64,000 bases of DNA from Bordetella parapertussis (GTDB taxonomy: Bacteria > Pseudomonadota > Gammaproteobacteria > Burkholderiales > Burkholderiaceae_B), in the NCBI GenBank assembly GCA_945865935.1, contig CAMBFI010000001.1, positions 310,001-374,000 on the forward strand, given 5' to 3'. The translations under genes were made by a program, and so were the position numbers. Below are positions 18,133 to 25,961 of this stretch, piece after piece. Below the pieces are notes generated by a model. That model worked only from the letters and a program-made list of their open reading frames with translations, was not told where the DNA came from and searched no databases. How positions within the stretch are numbered: the stretch's first letter is position 1; each line of letters opens with the position of its first letter.

Positions 18133-19043
18133 GCTGTGTTTCCTGAAGCGAACATGAGGGGTTGTGCGGTGCCGCGATCATCGTACAGTCTTGTTGCCAT
18201 CACTTGACATCTCTCTATGTATCGATGCTCATGAGGCTCGTAGTCCGCGACCGCGTTGTGAATGGTGCCGATGTTGTCCCACATCAGCAACGAATTTTTT
18301 TTCCATTCGTAGGTGTAAAGGAACTTGTCTTTCAGTTGATGTGCGAACAGAAATTCAAGCATCTCAGTGCTTGCTTGCTCAGAAAGATCACTAATCTGGA
18401 TGGCATAGCCGGGGTTTGCGTACAACACCTTTTTTCCGGAAATAGGATGGATGAGCACAGCAGGGTGCACCGCTGGGGGGCGTGCTTGTCGCTCACTCTC
18501 GCTCAGCGCAGGGCGTGTGCTCCCAGGTCTGGCACGCATCATCTCCCAAAACTTATTGAAGTCATGGGTAATGGTCTTGTCTGCGAGCGTTTGCTTAATG
18601 TCAGCAGGCAGATCTTCATACGCGGCACGCGTGTCTCGGAATTGCGTTGCACCTAACGGTTTGCCGTGGCGGTGCGGGATCGTTGTGCCATAGAGCACAT
18701 TGGCAAAGGCAATCGTCTTGGAGTAAGACATGTCCGTGTGCCATGATTGACCTGCGTCTTTAACGCCTAGCGCTTGCCCATCCTTCAGAATGTTTGACAA
18801 GATCATCACTTCCGGATGTCCTTCTGCTTGCGCTCTTCCACCAGGGCTGATGTAGAGCTGTCCAAAGCGCTCGCTAAAGGACTTAAGCTGACTCGTCGAG
18901 AGGGATTGGTCAGGGAACTCTAAAACACAATGGCTTCCCAGGGCATGCATCAATGCATCGATCTCACTGTCTTTTAGTTTGATCGATAAATCAAGTTCAA
19001 GGACGCGAGCGCCTAAGGTATTGGAGTTTGGTTCGATGATCAT
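18129..19043 (-). CDS. TauD/TfdA family Fe(II)/2-oxoglutarate-dependent dioxygenase
   Basis: The 304-residue jelly-roll dioxygenase has the iron-binding motif in QSWHTDMSYS (His and Asp), a distal His in GTIHNAV and the 2-oxoglutarate-binding Arg in HRYIERCQVMATR. TauD/TfdA enzymes hydroxylate sulfonates, phenoxyacetates, carnitine-like or other small acids. It heads an operon with a Bug receptor (ATGA overlap) and a CMD-family gene. A sulfonate role is not supported because no ssu or tau ABC genes are near. A TTGACA hexamer lies upstream at 19109-19114 on this strand, but a matching -10 at normal spacing is not clear. Confidence 0.88.
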   Translation of the reverse strand: MIIEPNSNTLGARVLELDLSIKLKDSEIDALMHALGSHCVLEFPDQSLSTSQLKSFSERFGQLYISPGGRAQAEGHPEVMILSNILKDGQALGVKDAGQSWHTDMSYSKTIAFANVLYGTTIPHRHGKPLGATQFRDTRAAYEDLPADIKQTLADKTITHDFNKFWEMMRARPGSTRPALSESERQARPPAVHPAVLIHPISGKKVLYANPGYAIQISDLSEQASTEMLEFLFAHQLKDKFLYTYEWKKNSLLMWDNIGTIHNAVADYEPHEHRYIERCQVMATRLYDDRGTAQPLMFASGNTA

Positions 19044-19132
19044 GTCAGTTTCGAAAAAAAAGCACTATGACGAGCATAACGCCAGAACACGAGAAAACGA
19101 AGTGATTGTGTCAAGATGTGTTGTGCAGTGCA

Positions 19133-20287
19133 TTAAGGAAATGGCAGGCTCGATTGGAAAATTTCCGGGGTTTGGTTTGCTTCACTTTCAGACTTGAGGC
19201 TGCCCGCGCGCACGCCGAGTAGGCGTAGGCGTTGCTCCAACGGCACGCGTTTTAGGCACTCGGTGGCCGCCTTTCTGATCAAATCCCCCGAGGAAATATG
19301 GGTTGTTAGGGTGATATCGCGGGTGATGATTTGAAAATCTGCAAATTTAATTTTTATCCCGATGGTTTTGCAGACATAGCCCTTACGGGACAAGTCTTCG
19401 GAAAGCCTTAGGCAAAGCTTAGTAAATGCTTCTGAGAGGGCGGCGCGATCGTGTTTGGGATGTAGGTCGCGTTCGAAGGTGGTTTCGCGACTGATCGATT
19501 TGGGTTCTGACCAGGTGACCACGGGACGCTCGTCAATGCCATGGGCAGCTTCGTACATCCAGGTTCCGGTCGCACGTCCGAAGTTGGCAACTAAGAGCTC
19601 AGGGGGGGCGGCAGCAAGCTCGCCCACTGTGACAATGCCTAGCCCACCGAGTTTCTCATTCGCTTTAGGTCCGATGCCGTTAATTTTTTTTGCAGGCAGT
19701 GGCCAGATACGATCTTTTAACTTGTCGATCGACAGGATCGTGAGCCCATTGGGTTTTTCCAAATCTGAGCAAATTTTAGAAAGAAGTTTGTTCGGGCTAA
19801 TGCCGATCGAACAGCTTAAGCCGGTCACCTCAACAACGCGCGCTTTTATTCGCTGGGCAATCGTGAGCGTGTCTTCTTCGAGGTCACTGAGATCGATATA
19901 GATTTCGTCGATCCCGCGGTCTTCAATCGCAGGGGCGATCTCGGCGACTGCCCGCTTAAATAGTTGCGAATAGTGTCGATAGGCTTCAAAGTTTGCAGGC
20001 AGCAATATGGCTTGAGGAGCAAGTAGGGCTGACTTCATGAGCCCCATCCCTGAAAACACGCCGAGAGCGCGTGCCTCATAGGTCGAGGTCGTCACGACGC
20101 CTCGTCCCGCATAGTCTTGGAGTCGAGTGAAGCGTTCGAGCCCCGAGGCACCGCTCGCCGCATGCGCACTGGCGTTTCGTCCACCTACGACAACGGGCAG
20201 GCCACGCAGCTCCGGATAGCTCAAGAGCTCGACCGACGCAAAAAAAGCGTCCATATCGAGGTGAGCAATGCGTCTGGTTCGTGTCAT
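19133..20287 (-). CDS. dinB: DNA polymerase IV (Y-family translesion polymerase)
   Basis: The 384-residue Y-family polymerase has HLDMDAFFASVEL with the first catalytic Asp, GIDEIYIDL with the second Asp-Glu pair, CSIGISPNKLLSKI, and HhH region KINGIGPKANEKLGGLGI. The little-finger domain covers about residues 245-350. Between the first strand (PVVVGGR) and RGVVTTSTYEAR it carries about 25 extra residues compared with E. coli DinB, which I believe is shared by related betaproteobacteria. No clear CTGT-N8-ACAG LexA box is seen in the 135 bp upstream. It is divergent from the DAHP synthase gene. Confidence 0.94.
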   Translation of the reverse strand: MTRTRRIAHLDMDAFFASVELLSYPELRGLPVVVGGRNASAHAASGASGLERFTRLQDYAGRGVVTTSTYEARALGVFSGMGLMKSALLAPQAILLPANFEAYRHYSQLFKRAVAEIAPAIEDRGIDEIYIDLSDLEEDTLTIAQRIKARVVEVTGLSCSIGISPNKLLSKICSDLEKPNGLTILSIDKLKDRIWPLPAKKINGIGPKANEKLGGLGIVTVGELAAAPPELLVANFGRATGTWMYEAAHGIDERPVVTWSEPKSISRETTFERDLHPKHDRAALSEAFTKLCLRLSEDLSRKGYVCKTIGIKIKFADFQIITRDITLTTHISSGDLIRKAATECLKRVPLEQRLRLLGVRAGSLKSESEANQTPEIFQSSLPFP

Positions 20288-20422
20288 TGCATTAGTTTAG
20301 GTGAATCCCTTGCTGATCGGTGATGAGGTAAGCCAATCTTTGTAGAGGCCAAGCGTACTTCTTGTAGCCTGATTAAAATGTCTTGAAATTACCCTAAATC
20401 TATTTTCGCTAGGTCTAACGAA

Positions 20423-21496
20423 ATGAACGCAAACGCAGCACCGACTTCAACGAATAACCTGCACATCGCTGGCTTCCACGCCATGCCTACACCCCAGGCG
20501 GTTCAGGCCAAGCTTCCGCTGACAGAGGCGGCTGCCCGAACCGTTGCAAATGGACGCGCTGATTTGGTTCGCATTCTTAAAGGTGAGGACAAACGTCGCT
20601 TTGTCGTAGTTGGGCCATGCTCCATCCATGATCCCGTCGCTGGAATGGACTACGCGCGCAGACTTAAAGTGCTTGCCGCGGAGGTGTCGGATGTGTTGAT
20701 GCTTGTGATGCGGGTGTATTTTGAGAAGCCACGCACAACGGTCGGCTGGAAAGGTTATATCAATGATCCCCATATGGATGATTCGTTTCGTATCGACGAA
20801 GGGATGGTTCTCGCCAGACAATTTTTGCTGGACGTCAACGCGCTGGGCTTGCCTGCAGGCACCGAAGCCTTAGATCCGATCTCGCCGCAGTATTTGGGTG
20901 ACTTGATCACTTGGAACGCGATCGGTGCCCGCACGACTGAATCGCAAACGCATCGTGAAATGTCGTCTGGTTTGTCGACTCCTGTGGGGTTTAAGAATGC
21001 AACGAATGGTGAGGTGAGTGTGGCGGTGAACGCCATCCTTTCTGCTTCTCGACCCCACCGCTTCTTAGGGATCTCTGGTGATGGGCAAGTCTCGATTGTC
21101 CACACGACGGGCAACCCCTATGGGCATTTGGTGCTCAGAGGAGGGGACGGCCGTCCTAATTACGATACCGTATCGATTGCGCTGGCCGAAGACGGCTTGA
21201 AAAAAGCGAAGTTGACGCCCAATATTGTGGTCGATTGCTCGCATGCGAATAGCTATAAAAAGCCCGAGCTGCAACCTCTGGTGATGTCCGATGTCGTGAG
21301 CCAGATTGTTGCAGGGAACCGATCGGTTGTCGGGGTCATGATCGAGTCCAATATTTCGGCAGGGAACCAATCGATTCAAGCAGATCGTAGCAAGATGACG
21401 TATGGATGTTCCGTGACCGACGGGTGTGTAGATTGGGATACGACTGCAGCAATGATTCGCGAAGCGGCTGAGCGCTTACGCGCCGTGCTGTTGTGA
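20423..21496 (+). CDS. aroG: 3-deoxy-7-phosphoheptulonate synthase (type I, AroF/G/H-like)
   Basis: This is the first enzyme of the shikimate pathway, condensing PEP and erythrose-4-phosphate to DAHP. The 357-residue protein has the type I motifs GPCSIHD, VYFEKPRTTVGWKGYINDP, AGTEALDPISPQY, GFKNATNG with the catalytic Lys, and DCSHANSYKK with metal ligands. The N-terminal extension of about 45 residues is where feedback regulation resides in this class. Phe versus Tyr sensitivity cannot be decided from sequence by eye. It stands alone, divergent from dinB and convergent with the amidohydrolase gene 9 bp later. Confidence 0.95.
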   Translation: MNANAAPTSTNNLHIAGFHAMPTPQAVQAKLPLTEAAARTVANGRADLVRILKGEDKRRFVVVGPCSIHDPVAGMDYARRLKVLAAEVSDVLMLVMRVYFEKPRTTVGWKGYINDPHMDDSFRIDEGMVLARQFLLDVNALGLPAGTEALDPISPQYLGDLITWNAIGARTTESQTHREMSSGLSTPVGFKNATNGEVSVAVNAILSASRPHRFLGISGDGQVSIVHTTGNPYGHLVLRGGDGRPNYDTVSIALAEDGLKKAKLTPNIVVDCSHANSYKKPELQPLVMSDVVSQIVAGNRSVVGVMIESNISAGNQSIQADRSKMTYGCSVTDGCVDWDTTAAMIREAAERLRAVLL

Positions 21497-21505
21497 ATAC
21501 CTGAG

Positions 21506-22366
21506 TCAGTCAAAGCCATACAGCGCGGCGGGATTGCTAACCAGGATTTGTTTAATCACCGCCTCGCTTTCGGTCCATCGCGTCATCAAGTCTAGCAATT
21601 TTGCATCATCAGGCTTTTGCGCCTCCGTGGGGTGAGGCCAGTCGCTTCCCCATACAAGACGTTCAGGCGCAGTTTTAATCCAGTGTGTCGGGACATCATC
21701 GACGTCACGAAACTCGCCCTGTTCGCCTGTCTTGCTGTCCAGGTACGGACCCGAAAGCTTTATCCATGTTCGTCCACGATCGAGCAGTGTATGCATGAGG
21801 CGAACAGCCGGATGGTTGATGCCTGATGGTTGTGGGAGTCTGCCCATGTGGTCGATCACTAAGCGCGAGGGTAATCGTTTGAGCATCGCTTCATGCTCAA
21901 CAAACTGATCAGCAGTCCAGTGCAGTTGCAGGTGCCAGCCAAAGGGTTCGACGCGATGCGAGAGCTCTTCGACCATATCGAAACTTGCCGCAGCATGCGT
22001 TGGGGTATAGAGAGAGAAGCGAATGCCTTTTATCCCTGCCTGATCTAATTGCCGCAGCTGTGCATCGGACACATCAGTACGCAATACAGCCACGCCACGC
22101 GCCTGGTTGATGCCAAGCTGATCGATGGCATCAACCGTCACGCGATTGTCTGTGCCATAGCTGCGAGGGGTAACGATGACCGCTCGAGTCGTACCTAGTC
22201 TTTGTTGAAGTTGGCGGTATTCGCTGACAGTGGCCCGATCCAGCGCTTGTGCAGCGTCGACGACAGTCGCAAAGCGCGCGTCGTAGATGTGTAGGTGAGC
22301 GTCGCAGGCGTTGTCGGGGACATGTAAGGACGGTGGAGCGGTACCGGCCGTATTGGGGATGTTCAT
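21506..22366 (-). CDS. amidohydrolase family protein (2-pyrone-4,6-dicarboxylate lactonase-like)
   Basis: The 286-residue TIM-barrel hydrolase has DAHLHIYD at the start of the barrel (the HxH metal motif), HLQLHW, DHMGRLPQP and the late WGSDWPHP with the catalytic Asp. This pattern matches amidohydrolase_2 members such as LigI-type lactonases, which open a lactone ring to a dicarboxylic acid. It is coupled to the CaiB-type CoA-transferase gene by an ATGA overlap (22363-22366), so the two products act in one pathway. The precise substrate is unknown; a lactone or cyclic precursor of the acid handled by the cluster is my inference. Confidence 0.85.
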   Translation of the reverse strand: MNIPNTAGTAPPSLHVPDNACDAHLHIYDARFATVVDAAQALDRATVSEYRQLQQRLGTTRAVIVTPRSYGTDNRVTVDAIDQLGINQARGVAVLRTDVSDAQLRQLDQAGIKGIRFSLYTPTHAAASFDMVEELSHRVEPFGWHLQLHWTADQFVEHEAMLKRLPSRLVIDHMGRLPQPSGINHPAVRLMHTLLDRGRTWIKLSGPYLDSKTGEQGEFRDVDDVPTHWIKTAPERLVWGSDWPHPTEAQKPDDAKLLDLMTRWTESEAVIKQILVSNPAALYGFD

Positions 22367-23565
22367 TTCGGCTTGCGTTTGAGTCGCAAACGTTTGGCTT
22401 CCGCGCGTATCAACTCGGTGTGTTGTCCGAGCGTTGGCGCAGAGAAGGGGTCTGGTCCGGGTGTACGACTAAAGCGAAGTGAACGTTTGAGTCCACGGTA
22501 TCGGCCCACCACAGGATGTTCAAAGGTTGTGATCATGTCCTGACTTTGCACTTGGGGATGATCAAACATGTCTTCAACGCTTCGAGCCGCAGAACAAGGG
22601 ACTTCTTCACCAAAAATAGCTTCCCATTCGAGAGCGGATTTACTGCTGAGCGCACGGTGAATAATGGGCACGATCTCCGCTTGCCGCGAGGCACGCTTGC
22701 GGACGGTGTCGTAACGCTCGTCCAAGGCTAGGTCGTCTAGCCCCAGCTTTTTGCATAACGCTGTCCAAAAGTGTGGGGTGTTGGCTGAAATATATAAGTA
22801 ACCATCTTTCGTGGGATGCAGGCCGGTAATGCCGCCAGAGCGCATGTCACGGCCTACGTCACGGCCTTCATTGTCGGCCCAAACCAAGCGCGCAGACTGG
22901 AGGGTCATCGCCGCAGACAACAAGGACACACTGACAAATTGCCCTTCGCCAGAGCGCTCTCGCTCAAAGAGTGCAGATGACACAGCACCTGCCACTAAGG
23001 CCGACGCGTAGTAGTCGACAATTGACCCATACAAAATTTCCGGTGGACCGTCCTTTTTTCCTTGAAGTGCGCACATACCAGTCATGGTCTGCAACACTTG
23101 ATCAAAACCGGCTTTGTCTTTTAAGGGCCCCGTTTCGCCATACCCGCTAACGGCGCAGTAAATAAGCCTGGGGTTGATTGCTTTGAGTTGCTCGTAGCCA
23201 ATGCCAATGCGCGGCGCCACGGTTGGTCGAAAGTTATGTACGAGCACATCTGCGCTTTCAATGAGGGTCAGTAATGTCGCCAGATCATCAGGCTGTTTGA
23301 CATCAAGGACAGCGGATAGTTTGCTGCGATTAACCCCTAAGAATGCTCGGCTTTCAGATTCCAGTGTTGACGGGTATTTCCGTAGGTTGTCGCCAATAGG
23401 CGGCTCGATCTTGATGATCTCTGCACCCTGATCAGCGAGAAGCGAACAGGCGTAGGGACCCGCGATGTACGCCGACATATCTACGACGCGTACACCAGTG
23501 AGGGGGCCGAGAGCACCAGTGCGGGCTGGCAGCTCGGAAAAGGAGTGGGAGGATGGATTGTTCAT
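22363..23565 (-). CDS. CaiB/BaiF family (type III) CoA-transferase
   Basis: The 400-residue interlocked-dimer CoA-transferase has GVRVVDMSAYIAGPYA at the N-terminus, LVHNFRP, YCAVSGYGETGP, and KAGFDQVLQTMTG whose Asp is the expected catalytic nucleophile. Type III enzymes move CoA between carboxylic acids without a ping-pong phosphate step; known substrates include oxalate, citramalate, itaconate and carnitine. The neighbours are a CitE-like lyase upstream and an amidohydrolase downstream, so activation of a hydroxy-dicarboxylate followed by CitE cleavage is a natural reading. A wrecked Bug receptor gene lies directly upstream, 9 bp away. Confidence 0.9.
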   Translation of the reverse strand: MNNPSSHSFSELPARTGALGPLTGVRVVDMSAYIAGPYACSLLADQGAEIIKIEPPIGDNLRKYPSTLESESRAFLGVNRSKLSAVLDVKQPDDLATLLTLIESADVLVHNFRPTVAPRIGIGYEQLKAINPRLIYCAVSGYGETGPLKDKAGFDQVLQTMTGMCALQGKKDGPPEILYGSIVDYYASALVAGAVSSALFERERSGEGQFVSVSLLSAAMTLQSARLVWADNEGRDVGRDMRSGGITGLHPTKDGYLYISANTPHFWTALCKKLGLDDLALDERYDTVRKRASRQAEIVPIIHRALSSKSALEWEAIFGEEVPCSAARSVEDMFDHPQVQSQDMITTFEHPVVGRYRGLKRSLRFSRTPGPDPFSAPTLGQHTELIRAEAKRLRLKRKPK

Positions 23566-23574
23566 GTGCCGTGT

Positions 23575-23832
23575 TTACTCTGCTTGAATATTGGCATTCT
23601 GAGCAATGACCTTCCAGCGTTCGAGTTCAGTCGCCAAGTGACTCGCAAACGCATCTGGACTCATCGCGAATGGGGTGGCCCCCTCTTTGACAAAAAATGA
23701 TTTCATTGCGTCGGAAGTGATAATCTGGTTGATCGGCTTGTTTGGAAAATCGGTCTGCGCCGTGGCTTGTGCCATGGCTGTTGTAAATAGAAGGGCGGTT
23801 ATTGCGCGCACAAACTTGGGCAAGGCGGACAT
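23575..23832 (-). pseudogene. Bug receptor remnant with in-frame internal deletion
   Basis: The 85-residue frame has a Bug-type signal peptide ending near ATAQ, followed by the mature N-terminus TDFPNKPI. It then jumps to NQIITSDAMKSFFVKEG and a C-terminal helix ending ERWKVIAQNANI, which is the normal last fifth of a Bug protein. The APGG ligand loop, both lobes and the hinge are missing, roughly 230-240 residues, yet frame and stop are preserved. It cannot bind substrate as a Bug receptor. Its place between citE-like and caiB-like genes suggests the intact receptor once belonged to this operon. Confidence 0.85.
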
Positions 23833-23862
23833 AGTTGATTTCCTTAAAAGTTATCGGGTGAT

Positions 23863-24741
23863 TTAGGGGATCAAGCCCATGCTTTTCGCATTGACCAACA
23901 GCGCTTGTGCACTCTTTAAAAAGGGCGGATCGATCATTTTTCCGTCGACGACATAGGCCCCAACGCCGTCTGCTTCAGCTTGTGCGGCAGCTTTCACGAC
24001 ACGCAAGGCATGTACGATCGCTTCATCGCTTGGTCGGAAGGCTTCGTTGGCCATGACGACTTGGCTGGGGTGGATGCATGTCTTGCCTGTGTAGCCGAGA
24101 CTGGCCGCAAAAGCTGCCTCGTGTTTAAAACCATCGGCATTTTTAATGTCGGCATAGGCCGCATCAAACGCCGCAACGCCCGCCTCGGCGGCGGCCATTT
24201 TCATTTCCATCATGGCGTATTGCACCGCAAAAAGTTCTTTGCGCGATACGGCAATCGGTTCGAAGAGATCTGCGAGCCCTAGTTGGAGGCCTGCGACACG
24301 CGGATGAGCGCCGGCAAGCTCGAAGGCGATGCGCAGGGCTTTGGGTGTCTCCACATTGAGTAAGACTTTGATGGCAGATTTTCCATCAGTGTTCACGCCG
24401 TTCGCACGTTCGGCCTGCTCGATCAGGCTGACCGCTTGCCGCACTGCCTCGGCGTTCTCTGGCTTGGGGATGTTGATCATGTCGAGTCCGGCTCGAACCA
24501 CTTGCGCAATATCTTGCTCAAAAAAGCGGGTATCCATCGCATTGACGCGAACAATCACGCATTTTTTTGTTTCTGCAGCTGCAGGTGATGCCATCCACCT
24601 CGCGAGCGTTGCGCGAGCGCCTTCTTTTTTTGGTTCGGCAACGGCATCCTCGAGGTCGAATGATAGGGCGTCTGCGGCGCTCGCCAAGGCTTTGTCAAAA
24701 AGCTCTGGTCGCGAACCCGGTACAAAAAGTTTGCTTCGCAT
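23863..24741 (-). CDS. HpcH/HpaI aldolase / CitE-like acyl-CoA lyase
   Basis: The 292-residue CitE-like barrel protein has RSKLFVPGSRPELF at its start, LSFDLEDAVAEPKK (metal-binding acid), VIVRVNAMDT, LLNVETPKALR and the CIHPSQ motif. I chose ATG 24741 because family members begin at this residue; an in-frame TTG at 24768 has no binding site. Known relatives cleave malyl-CoA or citramalyl-CoA. It heads the leftward arm of a divergent cluster and is followed by a Bug remnant and a CaiB-type CoA-transferase, which fits activation of a hydroxy acid and its cleavage. It is only distantly similar to the paralogue at 9959-10834. Confidence 0.87.
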   Translation of the reverse strand: MRSKLFVPGSRPELFDKALASAADALSFDLEDAVAEPKKEGARATLARWMASPAAAETKKCVIVRVNAMDTRFFEQDIAQVVRAGLDMINIPKPENAEAVRQAVSLIEQAERANGVNTDGKSAIKVLLNVETPKALRIAFELAGAHPRVAGLQLGLADLFEPIAVSRKELFAVQYAMMEMKMAAAEAGVAAFDAAYADIKNADGFKHEAAFAASLGYTGKTCIHPSQVVMANEAFRPSDEAIVHALRVVKAAAQAEADGVGAYVVDGKMIDPPFLKSAQALLVNAKSMGLIP

Positions 24742-24816
24742 AAGGGCACTCGTTGTTTGCTTCGCCAAGTCGGCGGTTGTCTAACTATAGTGGATCAGAG
24801 AAATCGATATTCGTTG

Positions 24817-24831
24817 TGTTGCGGCGCAACA
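24817..24831. promoter_or_regulatory. 15-bp perfect palindrome, candidate operator
   Basis: TGTTGCG-G-CGCAACA is perfectly symmetric about G24824. It lies in the 187-bp region between the divergent CitE-like gene and the Bug receptor gene at 24929. Its position and symmetry suit a dimeric regulator controlling both arms. No regulator gene is found next to the cluster, so the protein is unknown. Confidence 0.45.
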
Positions 24832-24928
24832 AGCTTAATACGCGTCCGGGAAATCGCACTTTTAGGTCCGCCACGCTGTAGTATTCCATCATCAAATTGA
24901 ACCTTTGAAATAACGCCTCGGAGATCTG

Positions 24929-25915
24929 ATGAACGTGACTAAACTTTTCCAAGTAAGCTTGCTCTCGCTGTGCCTGAGTGCATCGGCCTCGAGCTATGCA
25001 CAGGGGACTGCTGCGGCAGCCTATCCAGCCAAATCCGTTCGCTTATTGGTCGGTTTTGCCCCAGGTGGTGGCACCGATTCGGCCGCACGCACGGTCGCGG
25101 TGAAACTGTCGGAATTGCTCGGCCAGACGGTCGTTGTTGATAATCGTCCTGGCGCGGGTGGAAATATCGCGGCTGATGCGGTTGCTAATGCGGCACCAGA
25201 CGGCTATACGATCGGCTTGGCAAACATTGGGTCGTTAGCGGTGAATCCGCACATGCCTGACGGCACGCCTTACAAAACATTGAAAGACTTCGCCATGATT
25301 TCCAATGGGGTGACGTTCGGAAATATTTTGGTGGTCCGAATAGACTCGAATATCAAAACATTGGCCGACTATATTGCGGCGGCTAAGAACAAAGAGAAAC
25401 CACTGTTTTATGGATCCCCCGGGTTAGGTAGTGCGGGACATTTGGCCGGTGAGTTACTGCAAGCGCGTACCGGTACGTCTGCGGAGCACATCAACTACAA
25501 AGGCGGTGGCCCTGCGATGACGGCCTTGCTAGCGGGTGATATTCAAGCGATCTTCGCAAGCGCTCCGACGGCTATCCCGCAGGTCAAGGGCGGGAAGTTG
25601 CGCGCACTCGCCGTCACCGGCGCGCAGCGGTCAAAGGCCTTACCTGATGTCCCGACAGTCGCCGAACTCGGTTTTCCAGGATACCAAGCAACCAACTGGT
25701 ATAGCTTCGTGGCGCCAGCGCGCACGCCAGACGCGATTGTCAAAAAACTCAACGCGGCACTCGTAGCCGCTTTACGCGACCCCAAGACGATTGAGCGCTT
25801 AGAGACTTCGGCGATGGAGCCTGATCCCTCGACGTCTGAGCAGATGCGCGCTTTCGTTGAAAAGGAATACGAGACCTGGGGTGACGTGGTACGTAAACTA
25901 AAGCTCAAGCGATAA
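24929..25915 (+). CDS. Bug family tripartite tricarboxylate transporter substrate-binding protein
   Basis: The 328-residue receptor has a signal peptide ending near SSYAQG, then YPAKSVRLLVGFAPGGGTD, VDNRPGAGGNIAAD and PDGYTIGLANIGS. It is a complete Bug family protein. The ATG follows CGGAG. It begins the rightward arm of the divergent cluster and lies 46 bp before the LeuC-like hydratase gene, so the ligand is probably the unsaturated or hydroxy dicarboxylate processed by the downstream enzymes. It may functionally replace the receptor lost at 23575-23832. Confidence 0.94.
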   Translation: MNVTKLFQVSLLSLCLSASASSYAQGTAAAAYPAKSVRLLVGFAPGGGTDSAARTVAVKLSELLGQTVVVDNRPGAGGNIAADAVANAAPDGYTIGLANIGSLAVNPHMPDGTPYKTLKDFAMISNGVTFGNILVVRIDSNIKTLADYIAAAKNKEKPLFYGSPGLGSAGHLAGELLQARTGTSAEHINYKGGGPAMTALLAGDIQAIFASAPTAIPQVKGGKLRALAVTGAQRSKALPDVPTVAELGFPGYQATNWYSFVAPARTPDAIVKKLNAALVAALRDPKTIERLETSAMEPDPSTSEQMRAFVEKEYETWGDVVRKLKLKR

Positions 25916-25961
25916 TTCTGCATCGCGCATTTATTTTTAAGTTTCTATGTTGAGATGACGA

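Noticed and set aside
20288-20422. Possible SOS box in the dinB upstream region
   Set aside because: No CTGT-N8-ACAG or close variant could be found on either strand.
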